Made by a program: the position numbers and the translations under genes. A stretch of DNA of 64,000 bases, taken from positions 1 through 64,000 of the forward strand of contig JAHENZ010000022.1 in NCBI GenBank assembly GCA_018609755.1, in the 5' to 3' direction. The DNA is from Salinivenus sp. (GTDB lineage: Bacteria > Bacteroidota > Rhodothermia > Rhodothermales > Salinibacteraceae). Position 1 is the stretch's first letter. The number at the start of each line of letters is the position of its first letter. The notes beneath the pieces are model-generated. The model was given only the letters and a program-made list of their open reading frames with translations. It was not told the DNA's origin and searched no databases. Shown in pieces: positions 9,066 to 18,372 of this stretch.

Positions 9066-10316
9066 ATGCGTCTCCCGTGGCTCCCCGACTGGCGTCGCTC
9101 GCTTGCCTGCGTCCGGCTGGCGGCCCTCTTGCTTCCGATGGTGCTGCTTGCTCCCAGGATCTACGCGCAGGAGGACCTGCAGGCCCGTCGAGCGTCGACC
9201 GAGGAGCGGCTTCAAAACTTGAAACAGCAAATCCAGCAGGACCAGTCCCGCCTTCAGGAAACGGCCAAGGCTGAAGAAGCGACCCAAGAAAAGCTGGAGT
9301 CTCTCCAGCGCGAAATTGCGCTTCGCGAAGAGTTGGTGTCCACCTACCAGCAGCGACTCGACGAATTGGAGCGGGAACGCGGCAGTCTCCGCGACACCCT
9401 TCAGCAACTGGAGGGACGGCTCGACGACCTTCAGCAGGAGTACCAGCAGCGCGTCCTCCACGCCTACAAGTACAACCGCATCCCGGACCTGGCCCTGATC
9501 CTGGCCTCCCGCTCCATCAATCAGATGCTCGTGCGCATCCGGTATCTCCAGCGCTTTGCGCAGCAACGTCAAAATCAGCGGTCGGACGTGAAGCAAGCCG
9601 CCGCGCGGGTGCGCCGGTCTCGGGAGAAGCTGAAACAGAAACAGGCTCAAACGCAGGAGTTGCTCGCGGAGGCCCGTCTGGAGCGCGAGAACCTGGAAGC
9701 GCTGAAGACCGATCGGCAGGAAGTCATCGAAAACCTGCGGAGCCGCCGATCAGAGCTAAAGGAAAAGATTCAAGAGAAGCAGGCGCAGGCCCGGCAGCTG
9801 GAGGAGCAAATTCGCGAGATTGCGGCCAAAGTTGAACGGGCACGCGAACAGAAGCCGGAAGCCCAGCAGGCGGAGCAGGCGGCCCTCTCGGCCAACCTCT
9901 CGGCCTCATTCGAGCAAAACAAAGGAAATCTTCCGTGGCCCGCCGAGGGGGCGATCACCGAAGGATTCGGTAATCGCGTGGATCCCGTGCATGGAACCCA
10001 AACCTATCACCCCGGCATCCTCATCGCCACAAATCCGGAGGAGCGGGTGCGGGCCGTCTTCCGCGGCACGGTGAGCGGCGTGGACTTCGTGCCGGGCTAC
10101 GGAACGTACTTGGTGGTGCGGCACGGGGAGTACCTGTCGGTGTACAGCAACTTCTCCACCCTGTACGTGGAAGAGGGCCAAACGGTGGACGCGGGCGAGG
10201 TTCTCGGGCTGTCTGGCACGGACGAGCAGCCGCGGGGCGCTGGGGTTTTTTTTGCCGTCTTCGACCGGTCGCAAAACAGTTCGGTCGATCCGACCTCGTG
10301 GCTTACGGCTCGATAG
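9066..10316 (+). CDS. EnvC-like murein hydrolase activator / M23 family metallopeptidase
   Basis: Signal peptide, long coiled coil (Q/R/E rich), C-terminal LytM-like GNRVDPVHGTQTYHPGILI...VVRHGEYLSVYSNFSTLYV. Confidence 0.88.
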   Translation: MRLPWLPDWRRSLACVRLAALLLPMVLLAPRIYAQEDLQARRASTEERLQNLKQQIQQDQSRLQETAKAEEATQEKLESLQREIALREELVSTYQQRLDELERERGSLRDTLQQLEGRLDDLQQEYQQRVLHAYKYNRIPDLALILASRSINQMLVRIRYLQRFAQQRQNQRSDVKQAAARVRRSREKLKQKQAQTQELLAEARLERENLEALKTDRQEVIENLRSRRSELKEKIQEKQAQARQLEEQIREIAAKVERAREQKPEAQQAEQAALSANLSASFEQNKGNLPWPAEGAITEGFGNRVDPVHGTQTYHPGILIATNPEERVRAVFRGTVSGVDFVPGYGTYLVVRHGEYLSVYSNFSTLYVEEGQTVDAGEVLGLSGTDEQPRGAGVFFAVFDRSQNSSVDPTSWLTAR

Positions 10317-10497
10317 AGCGATTTGAGAGCTGAATTTCGGGGCTCCCGTCCCACGGGGTTACGTCCCTCTCTCCAGTACTGGACCGGATTCACAAAAACC
10401 TTTCTGCCGGTCGGGATCGGCAGTTTGGGGTTGGACACTCACGCGGCGTATTTTAACGCTGGTTCATCCTTCTCTCTGTACGCAACCCTTCCTCCTC

Positions 10498-11916
10498 ATG
10501 GCTACCCACTACGACTGCGTCATCATTGGCAGCGGCCCCGGCGGCTACGAAACGGCCGTGCGCGCTTCGCAGCTCGACATGAAGACCGCAATTGTCGAAA
10601 AGGATAAGCTCGGCGGTGTGTGCCTCAACGTCGGCTGCATCCCGACGAAGGCCCTGTTGAAAAGTGCCGAGGTGATGGCGGAGTCCACCCACCTGTCCGA
10701 CTTCGGGCTGGAGCTGGACGGCTCCGTCTCCCCCAACTTCCCGAAGGTGATTGAACGAAGCCGTGGGGCGGCCAACCAGATGAATCAGGGCGTCCAGTTC
10801 CTGATGAAGAAAAACGACATTGACGTGCTGTACGGCCACGGTCGGCTCGCCGACGACAGCACTGTTGAGATCGAGCCGTCGGTGAACATGGACGGAGAGG
10901 AAATCGGCGAGGAGCAAACGGTGACGGCCGACCACATTATCCTGGCCACCGGCGCACGCCCGAACGAGCTCCCCTTCCTCCCCATCGACGGCGAGAACGT
11001 GATCAGCTCGACGGAGGCGATGCTTCAGACGGAGCAGCCTGACTCATTGGTGATCGTGGGGGCCGGCGCTATTGGGGTCGAGTTTGCCTACTTCTACCAC
11101 CACATGGGGACGGACGTGACGCTCATCGAGGTGATGGACCGCATCGTCCCCAACGAGGACAAGGACGTGTCCAAGGAGTTGGCGAAGGCGTACAAGCGGA
11201 TGGGCATTGACGTGATGACGAGCGCTGGCGTGCAGGGGGTGGACGACAGCGACACGCCGCTGGAGGTGGAAGTGGAAACCGACGACGGCACTGAACACAT
11301 CGAGTGCGACCAGGTCCTCTCCGCCGTGGGCGTGGTGGGCAACGTCGAAGACATCGGCCTCGAAGAAGTGGGCGTCGAAACCGACGGCAACGACATCGTG
11401 GTGGACGACTACTACCGCACCAACGTGGACGGCGTGTATGCCATCGGCGACGTGACCGGGGCGCCCTGGCTCGCGCATAAGGCCAGTCACGAGGGCATCC
11501 TCTGCATCGAGAAGATCGCAGGCCACGACGTGCGCCCCATCGACAAGAAGGACATCCCGGCCTGCACCTACTGTCAGCCCCAGATCGCGTCCGTGGGCTA
11601 TACCGAAGAGGAGGCCAAGGAGGAAGGCTACGACGTGAAGGTGGGCAAATTCCCCTTCAAGGCCAACGGCAAGGCCGCAGCACTGGGTCACCAGGACGGC
11701 TTCGTCAAAACGATCTACGACGACAAGTACGGCGAATTCCTGGGCTGCCACATCATCGGCAACGACGCAACGGAGTTGATCGCCGAGGTGGTGGCCGCGC
11801 GCAAACTGGAAACGACGGGGCACGAGATCATGGAGTCGATGCACCCGCACCCAACGCTGTCGGAGGCAGTGATGGAGGCGACCCGCGCCGCCTACGGCCA
11901 GCCCATCAACATCTAA
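10498..11916 (+). CDS. lpdA: dihydrolipoyl dehydrogenase
   Basis: DCVIIGSGPGGYETAVRASQLDMKTAIVEKDKLGGVCLNVGCIPTKALL; TYCQPQIASVGYTEEEAK; C-term EVVAARKLETTGHEIMESMHPHPTLSEAVMEA. Confidence 0.97.
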   Translation: MATHYDCVIIGSGPGGYETAVRASQLDMKTAIVEKDKLGGVCLNVGCIPTKALLKSAEVMAESTHLSDFGLELDGSVSPNFPKVIERSRGAANQMNQGVQFLMKKNDIDVLYGHGRLADDSTVEIEPSVNMDGEEIGEEQTVTADHIILATGARPNELPFLPIDGENVISSTEAMLQTEQPDSLVIVGAGAIGVEFAYFYHHMGTDVTLIEVMDRIVPNEDKDVSKELAKAYKRMGIDVMTSAGVQGVDDSDTPLEVEVETDDGTEHIECDQVLSAVGVVGNVEDIGLEEVGVETDGNDIVVDDYYRTNVDGVYAIGDVTGAPWLAHKASHEGILCIEKIAGHDVRPIDKKDIPACTYCQPQIASVGYTEEEAKEEGYDVKVGKFPFKANGKAAALGHQDGFVKTIYDDKYGEFLGCHIIGNDATELIAEVVAARKLETTGHEIMESMHPHPTLSEAVMEATRAAYGQPINI

Positions 11917-11942
11917 CTCCCGGCCTCTTCCGTCCCATTCCG

Positions 11943-11973
11943 GCCCCGTTCTCCTCGGAGGACGGGGCTTTTT
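11943..11973 (+). terminator. Rho-independent terminator downstream of lpdA
   Basis: GCCCCGTTCTCCTCGGAGGACGGGGC hairpin followed by TTTTT. Confidence 0.85.
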
Positions 11974-12079
11974 CTGTATCAGAATGGAGTACGGGGGATT
12001 TCCTCCAGGCACTGCTCTCGTCCAACGAGAACGATCGAATCCCCGCCTTGCACTGTTTCTTCACTGCCGGGGGCTCTTA

Positions 12080-12241
12080 GAGACCGTTTTGATTTCACAC
12101 GCTGGCGTCAGGAGTCTCCCGTGACGACTGTAACCTGGTCGATTCCAGCCGTTCTACGCTCCAACATTCCTCGCGAACCTCCTGGGGAAAACGGAACGGC
12201 ATCGTTAATGAACACGACTCAAAAATCAAAACACCAGTCTC
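12080..12241 (+). mobile_element. TIR-bounded element family 2, copy B (degenerate)
   Basis: Left GAGACCGTTTTGATTT; right end reverse complement GAGACTGGTGTTTTGATTT; shares subterminal TCTCC(C)GTGACGACTG with the reverse complement of copy A. Confidence 0.55.
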
Positions 12242-12474
12242 TCAGACCGTGAAAAATATCCAACCCACGAACCGTCCAGCGGCCCTGAGGTAACCAACGA
12301 GTTGCTATCTGGTATGATATATGCAGTACTTCCCGGTACACTTGCCGAACGAGAGTATGGATCCCAACAATACTGAGACCGGTCGCCTCCTCTCTGGAAC
12401 TGCACAAACGGTGCAGGCGCTGTACAAATAGCCTCCAGGAGAGATAAATACCGGGCGTCCAGATCCGGACTGCT

Positions 12475-12643
12475 AGTGGGCTTGCACAACTGAAACGCGA
12501 GAAATCGCAGGTATCGTGACGCTGTTTCCGTCTGTCTCTCCTGCGCGGAATATGCTCGGGATCGACCGCTGCCGGCAAACGCGGACGATTGTGGCGTCAG
12601 GGGACCGCGCTCAAAACCGCCAGAGTCGTTGTGCAAGGTCACT
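12475..12643 (+). mobile_element. MITE-like element family 1, copy B
   Basis: AGTGGGCTTGCACAACTGAAACGCGAGAAATCGCAG...GTTGTGCAAGGTCACT; homologous to 6019-6188 and 41117-41285. Confidence 0.8.
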
Positions 12644-12714
12644 CGACGCTCCAGCGTCTCTTCTTCGTAGAAGGAAGGGGTATCGACGACTCCCAATTGA
12701 CGAAACGATCTGAA

Positions 12715-13755
12715 ATGGCAAAGTCTAACCACGTCACGTTAGAAGACATTGCCAAGAAACTTGGCATTACCAAGGTCACCGTTTCCAAGTCGCTTCGCGA
12801 CCACCCCGACATCTCTACGTCGACGAAAGAAAAGGTAAAAGAAAAGGCCGACGAACTGGGATACAGGCGAAATCGACTGGCACAGTCTCTCACTCTAAAT
12901 AAGACAAACACGATTGGGGTCATCGTCCCAAAAATCTCGCATACGTTTTTCTCAGACACGCTAGAGGGAATCAATAGAGTAGCATACGACAACGACTACG
13001 AAATCGTACTGTGCGTGTCAGAAGAGAAAGAAGAACGAGAAAAATCTCACGTTGACACCTTGCTGTCGATGCAAGTGGATGGTCTCCTCATCTCTGTCTC
13101 GGAGGAAACATCCAGCCCCGAGCACCTCCAGGAAATCACCAATCAAGGCGTCCCCCTCGTCCTCTTCGATCGTCGGATTGACGGCGTCGACGCCGCGTGC
13201 GTGACGGTGGACGACCAGGGAGGTGCCTACAAGGCTACCGAGCACGCACTCGATCGAGGCCTCACCGAAATCGTTCACATCTCGGGATACTCGAACGTCA
13301 ACATCGGGAAAAACCGGCAAGCGGGATACGAGAACGCCCTCCGTGATCATGGGCTCACGCCCGACGACGAGTGGATCATTGAGGGCGGATTTGGAGAGGC
13401 CGACGGGTATTGGGGTGGGGTTGAGATGATCGAGCGTGGAATCAATCCGGATGCGATTTTTGCCGTCACCTTCCCGGTGGCACTGGGGGTTGAGGACGCG
13501 ATTCGCCGAAAGAAGCCATCAATCAGAGACAGCCTGCAGATCTACTCGTTCGGCCAGCACGAGCTCAATCGCTTCTTCTCGAACCCGCACACCTCCGTTC
13601 ATCAGCCCGCCAAGAAGATTGGTAGCGAGGCGATGTCCTTGCTTCTAAAACGGATGGACGACCCGGACGCCGACATTTTGGACGTTGAACTCCCGACGCA
13701 CATTGTGGAAGTCCAGGAAGATGCCCTCCCCCCCTACCTGGACGACGGTTCCTAA
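12715..13755 (+). CDS. LacI-family transcriptional regulator, likely regulator of the pectin/uronate locus
   Basis: HTH VTLEDIAKKLGITKVTVSKSLRDHPDISTSTKEKVKEKADELGYRRN plus periplasmic-binding-like domain; start at MAKSNH. Confidence 0.95.
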   Translation: MAKSNHVTLEDIAKKLGITKVTVSKSLRDHPDISTSTKEKVKEKADELGYRRNRLAQSLTLNKTNTIGVIVPKISHTFFSDTLEGINRVAYDNDYEIVLCVSEEKEEREKSHVDTLLSMQVDGLLISVSEETSSPEHLQEITNQGVPLVLFDRRIDGVDAACVTVDDQGGAYKATEHALDRGLTEIVHISGYSNVNIGKNRQAGYENALRDHGLTPDDEWIIEGGFGEADGYWGGVEMIERGINPDAIFAVTFPVALGVEDAIRRKKPSIRDSLQIYSFGQHELNRFFSNPHTSVHQPAKKIGSEAMSLLLKRMDDPDADILDVELPTHIVEVQEDALPPYLDDGS

Positions 13756-13757
13756 TA

Positions 13758-13780
13758 CCGAATCCATTTACAGGATTCGG
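13758..13780. terminator. hairpin downstream of LacI gene (possible terminator, no clear T-tract)
   Basis: CCGAATCC-ATTTACA-GGATTCGG inverted repeat immediately after the stop codon. Confidence 0.4.
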
Positions 13781-13886
13781 GGATGTAGGTATGGAAGTAT
13801 GAACACATGCACGTGGAAGACGCGTCCATACTGCAGCGTCAGCTATGATTCTTACGGTAGGTCAAATTCGAAAAAGCGACCCGTTT

Positions 13887-13915
13887 GTGGCGCCGTTGGA
13901 GTCCAACGGCGCTAC
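13887..13915. repeat. dispersed palindromic repeat, copy 1
   Basis: GTGGCGCCGTTGGAGTCCAACGGCGCTAC; same core at 15555, 32152 and 52766. Confidence 0.85.
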
Positions 13916-14052
13916 AGGGGCGATTTTGAACGGAATCGCAAAACATGTGCGCGGCGTGTCGGGACTCTTCATGCCCAAACATTGACGGTGGACGCAGCAA
14001 TACCTACATACTTCCAAATTTCCATACACCAGCGAATCTTGCGGCGTTGGTG

Positions 14053-15471
14053 TCATTCCCCCAGCCGATACGTCTCTTTGGCGAGCCCATAGGCCAGCGC
14101 GTGGGCCATCTCGTGCGCCTCTTTTTCGGTGACGATGTGCCGCGCCACGAGACTCGCCAGCACGTTGGCGTCCACGCGCCGCGACAAGTCGTGACGGGCG
14201 GGGATGGAGCAAAAGGCCCGCGTGTCGTCGTTGAAGCCGGCCGTGTTGTAGATGCCGGCCGTCTCAATCGTGCGCCGCCGGTACCGTTGCATGCCTTCGA
14301 TGCTGTCGTGAAACCACCAGGCCGGCCCGAGAGTGAGGCAGGGGTAGTGACCGGCCAACGGCGCCAGCTCCCGCGAGTAGGTCGACTCGTCTAGCGTGAA
14401 CAGGACGAGGGTGAAGTCGGGGTCGTTGCCGTACGCGTTGAGTAGTGCTTCGAGGTTTTCCGTAAACTCGGTCCGCACGGGAATGTCGCCGCCCTTATCG
14501 GGTCCGAACCGCTCGTACACGGCCTGATTGTGGTTCCGGTAGGCGCCGGGATGGAGCTGCATCACGAGCCCGTCCTCGGTGCTCATGCGGGCCATTTCCA
14601 TGAGCATGTTCGCCTGAAAGAGCCGTTCGTCCTCTTCGTCCGCCTCTCCGCGGAGGGCCTTCTGAAAAATCGCGTCCGCCTTGGCCTCCGAGAGCTCGTT
14701 CGTATATGGCTCGAGCACGGCGTGGTCGGTGGCCGTGGCGCCCATGGACTTGAAGAACGCCCGCCGGTCTTCCAGGGCCTCGATAAAGTCCGCGTACGAG
14801 TCGATGGTCATCCCGCACCGCTCGCGGAGCTGGTCGAGGTGATCATCCCAGTCGGGCGCGGTGATGGTGAAGAGGGCATCGGGGCGGAAGGTCGGCCGCA
14901 CGGTCCCGTCCCAGTCCGACTCTCGAATGGCCTTGTGATGCTCCAGCGAATCGGTGGCCGCGTCGGTGGTGCACAGCACCTCCACGTCGAAGTCCTCAAA
15001 CAGCGCGCGGGGCCGGAAGTCCTCCGACTGCAGCTGCTCGTTGATCTGGTCGTAAACGTGCTGAGCCGAGTCCCCGTCCAGCTTGTGCTCGACCCCGAAG
15101 ACCTCGGACATCTCGTGGTCCAGCCACGCCCCGGTCGGCGTCCCGCGAAACAGGTAGTAATGCTCGGCAAAGCGCTGCCAGATTTTGCGGGGATCCTCCT
15201 CCACCGGCGTGCCGTCGCGGGTGGGAATCCCCAGATCCTCCAGCCGAACGCCTTGGGAGTAGAGCATCCGGAAGATGTAGTGATCCGGAATGATGAGCAG
15301 CGAGGTCGGCTCCGGAAACGGCTCGTCGTTGGCGAGGAGGCGGGGCTCGACGTGCCCGTGGGGGCTCACGATCGGGAGATCCTTCGTCTCCTCGTACAGC
15401 GACCGAGCGATGCGCCGAACGGACGGATTGGGGTCGAAGTATCTGTCGTCGTGAAGGGTCAGAGGCTCCAT
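14053..15471 (-). CDS. uxaC: glucuronate/galacturonate isomerase
   Basis: ETKDLPIVSPHGHVEPRLLANDEPFPEPTSLLIIPDHYIFRMLYSQGV...; C-term LARHIVTEKEAHEMAHALAYGLAKETYRL. Confidence 0.95.
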   Translation of the reverse strand: MEPLTLHDDRYFDPNPSVRRIARSLYEETKDLPIVSPHGHVEPRLLANDEPFPEPTSLLIIPDHYIFRMLYSQGVRLEDLGIPTRDGTPVEEDPRKIWQRFAEHYYLFRGTPTGAWLDHEMSEVFGVEHKLDGDSAQHVYDQINEQLQSEDFRPRALFEDFDVEVLCTTDAATDSLEHHKAIRESDWDGTVRPTFRPDALFTITAPDWDDHLDQLRERCGMTIDSYADFIEALEDRRAFFKSMGATATDHAVLEPYTNELSEAKADAIFQKALRGEADEEDERLFQANMLMEMARMSTEDGLVMQLHPGAYRNHNQAVYERFGPDKGGDIPVRTEFTENLEALLNAYGNDPDFTLVLFTLDESTYSRELAPLAGHYPCLTLGPAWWFHDSIEGMQRYRRRTIETAGIYNTAGFNDDTRAFCSIPARHDLSRRVDANVLASLVARHIVTEKEAHEMAHALAYGLAKETYRLGE

Positions 15472-15554
15472 TTTGATGGATGAGTCAATTCAATGAGATT
15501 ACTGATACGTGAATGAGCTCCTTTCGCTTTATTTGGGTATGCCCCCCTCAATCC

Positions 15555-15583
15555 GGAGCGCCGTTGGACTCCAACGGCGCTAC
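15555..15583. repeat. dispersed palindromic repeat, copy 2
   Basis: GGAGCGCCGTTGGACTCCAACGGCGCTAC. Confidence 0.85.
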
Positions 15584-15632
15584 ACGGTGATTACCCCGGG
15601 GGGACAAAGGAGCGGGAGGGCAAAAAAATGCT

Positions 15633-17126
15633 CTACCCAAAGGTGTCCGCGTGACGCCGATACAGGTCGCCCATCGTCGCGACCAGCTCTTCGAAAAAGC
15701 TATAACCGCGATCGTACGTCTCCACTAGATCCGGAGATGGCTGAAAGCTCTCGCCCATCGCGACCATGGCGCCGGAAGCCTGCGTGAGATCGTCGAACGT
15801 GCCGTCCGCCGTAAAGCCCAGCATGCTCTCCCCCACGAGGGCCGCGTCCGGGGTGCGGGTGCGCTCCACGGGCACGTCCAGCGTATGGGCCACGATTTTC
15901 GGCCAGAGCGCCGACCGTGCGCCGGACCCGCCGATGCGCATCCGGTCGTAGTGGAATCCATTTTCCGTGGCCGCATCCTGCACCATTCGAAGGGCGTAGG
16001 CAACCCCTTCGAGGACAGAGCGCGTCAGGTGCGCCCCGGTGTGAAACTCCTTCAGTCCGAAGAAGGAGCCCGAGGCCACGTCCCCAATTCGCGGATCGCG
16101 CTCGCCCGTCAAAAACGGAAGGCAAAACAGTCCGTCGGCCCCTGCGGGCACCTCTTCGGCCCGCGACATGAGCTCCTCGTAGGAGACCTCCGATTCCAGC
16201 TTGTCGCGGTACCACTGAAGGGTGACCCCGGCGTTGTTGATCGCCCCGCCGACGGCCCAGCGCCCCTCCATCAGCGCGTAGGTCTGCAGGCGCATTTGAG
16301 ACGGATCGTCCAGCACCGGGGTGGTCGCACAGCCGCGAATCATGGCCGTCGTCCCCAGATTGCAGACGGCCACCTCTTCGCCGTACCCCCCCATGCCCAG
16401 AATCATCGCCCCGCCGTCGTACAACCCCGGAAGCACCGGCGTATTTCGGGGCAATCCCAGGGCCTCGGCTGCCTGCGCCGTCAGCTCCCCGTGGAACGCG
16501 TCTCCCCGCACCACCTCCGGTAGCGACGCCCGATCGAGACCGATCCACTCCAGTACGTCGTCGTCCCAGTCCGAATCGTGAATGTTGAGGAGCTGAGTCG
16601 CGGAGGCAATGCTGGGTTCGGTGACAAATTCGCCCGTCAGGTTTTCCATCAGGAAGCTTTTGAGGTCGGAAAACCGAGCGGCCTTCGCGAACACGTCCGG
16701 CCGTTTCTCCCTGACCCACACGAGCTTCGAGAGCGTGTAGGTGAAGAGCGGTGGGCACCCCGTGCGGCGGTACAGGTCCTCCACGGGGAGGGTCGTGCGA
16801 ATCTGCTCCATCACCTCCTTGGGCCGATCGTCGAGGAGCGTCATCATCCCCGTCAGGGGACGGCCCTCCGCATCGAGCGGAAGAAATCCGAACTGGTACC
16901 CCGAGAGCCCGAGGAACGAGATGGAATCGCGATGGGGACGCGCCACTTCCGTCGTCAATTCAGTAATCACCCGCAGGAGCGCCTCCGGATCGTGCTCGAA
17001 CGCGCCCTGCTCGGAGCGAAGGGCGGGCGTCCGCGCGGATTCGCGGGCCCGGATTTTCCCTTCCGGCGACACGGCACCTACCTTCACGTTCGTGGTGCCT
17101 ACGTCAATGATCAGAGCGAGACTCAT
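15633..17126 (-). CDS. FGGY-family carbohydrate kinase (gluconokinase/xylulokinase-like)
   Basis: LALIIDVGTTNVKVGAVSPEGKI; GLYDGGAMILGMGGYGEEVAVCNLGTTAMI; RIGGSGARSALWPKIVAHTLDVPVERT. Confidence 0.92.
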   Translation of the reverse strand: MSLALIIDVGTTNVKVGAVSPEGKIRARESARTPALRSEQGAFEHDPEALLRVITELTTEVARPHRDSISFLGLSGYQFGFLPLDAEGRPLTGMMTLLDDRPKEVMEQIRTTLPVEDLYRRTGCPPLFTYTLSKLVWVREKRPDVFAKAARFSDLKSFLMENLTGEFVTEPSIASATQLLNIHDSDWDDDVLEWIGLDRASLPEVVRGDAFHGELTAQAAEALGLPRNTPVLPGLYDGGAMILGMGGYGEEVAVCNLGTTAMIRGCATTPVLDDPSQMRLQTYALMEGRWAVGGAINNAGVTLQWYRDKLESEVSYEELMSRAEEVPAGADGLFCLPFLTGERDPRIGDVASGSFFGLKEFHTGAHLTRSVLEGVAYALRMVQDAATENGFHYDRMRIGGSGARSALWPKIVAHTLDVPVERTRTPDAALVGESMLGFTADGTFDDLTQASGAMVAMGESFQPSPDLVETYDRGYSFFEELVATMGDLYRRHADTFG

Positions 17127-18151
17127 GCGCCCACCTCCGCCCTCGTTCCGCGAACGAGCACGTCTGGATTCGCAATCTCGTCGGGCACCGTCCCGTGGAG
17201 CACCTTCTCAATGTCCTCCACGTTTTTCTCGTCCATCAGACGGAGGGACCGCTCCGTGTAGCTGCCCACGTGCGGCAGGACAATCACGTTGTCCAGTTCC
17301 AAAAACGGATGATCCTCGCGGATCGGCTCCCGCTGGAGCACGTCCACACCAAGCTTCGCGATCTTCCCCGATTCGACTGCCTCCGCGAGAGCGTTCTCGT
17401 CGGTCAGTTCGCCGCGAGCCGTGTTCACGATGTACACCCCGTCCTTCATCAGCCCGATCTCCTCCTCCCCGATCATCTCGAAATTCTCAGGGTTGTGGGA
17501 CGCGTTTAGCGAGATCAGGTCTGCACGACGGACGAGATCGTGGAGGTGCGTCGGTTCTACCCCTGCCTTTTCGAGCACTGGATCGGCAATGTTCGGGTCG
17601 TACGCCAGTACGTCGGCGCCGAACCCTTCGCTGATGATTTCACCCACCCGGCTGCCGATGTTGCCGTAGCCGATGACGCCCACCGTCATGTGGGACAGCT
17701 CCCGCCCCACGAAGTGACGGCGCTGCTCCCACTCCAACGCCTTGCTGGCCTGAGCGCCGGGCACCACGTCGCGCAGGCACGCCATGATGAGGCTGAGGCT
17801 GAGCTCCGCCACGGCGTCCCGCTCCGGTTCGCCGGCAATGCGGGTCACGATCACTCCGGTATCGGTGGCGGCCTCCAGATCCACGTTGTCACACCCAATG
17901 CCGTGACGGGCCAGGAGGAGGAGTTCGTCATTCTCCTCAAAGAACACTCGCGGAAAGTGTGGGGTCACACTCGCCACGATAAAGGGATACTCGTCCAGTT
18001 CGTCGACCAGCGTCTCTCCGTCCACCTCCGGGTCGAACTGGAAGCGCTGGACCGGCCCGAGGGCCTCCAGCCGCTCCAGCAGCTCGGGAAAATGGCGCCC
18101 GAACGTGGACGAGTTGACGATCGCCGTTTGAATGTCGTCTTGATCGATCAT
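17123..18151 (-). CDS. D-isomer-specific 2-hydroxyacid dehydrogenase
   Basis: GHDNVDL-type region (RHGIGCDNVDLEAATDTGVIVTRIAG), VGVIGYGNIGSRVGEI, YIVNTARGELTDENAL, VLPHVGSYT; overlaps kinase start by 4 bp. Confidence 0.93.
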   Translation of the reverse strand: MIDQDDIQTAIVNSSTFGRHFPELLERLEALGPVQRFQFDPEVDGETLVDELDEYPFIVASVTPHFPRVFFEENDELLLLARHGIGCDNVDLEAATDTGVIVTRIAGEPERDAVAELSLSLIMACLRDVVPGAQASKALEWEQRRHFVGRELSHMTVGVIGYGNIGSRVGEIISEGFGADVLAYDPNIADPVLEKAGVEPTHLHDLVRRADLISLNASHNPENFEMIGEEEIGLMKDGVYIVNTARGELTDENALAEAVESGKIAKLGVDVLQREPIREDHPFLELDNVIVLPHVGSYTERSLRLMDEKNVEDIEKVLHGTVPDEIANPDVLVRGTRAEVGA

Positions 18152-18372
18152 GAGCAGTCTCTGCGTTGGGACATCTGGAAATTGCCCTGTTGTGAGATGC
18201 AACCGTTTTGCCCGATTGACAGCGGACCACCGACGGCAAACCGGCGCCCTTTGTGGAGCTCCTCTTCGCTCAGTTCAGGGCACGGTTCGCCGCGGTCGGC
18301 CGTCCGCCGTCCATACACAGCCCGATGCTTACGACTCGGGCTCAATTTCAGCCGGGTGTGCACGCACTGGAC

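Noticed and set aside
12226-12732. 168-aa minus-strand ORF with peptide shared with other ORFs
   Set aside because: Peptide similarity comes from the MITE sequence being read in the same frame, not from a conserved protein.
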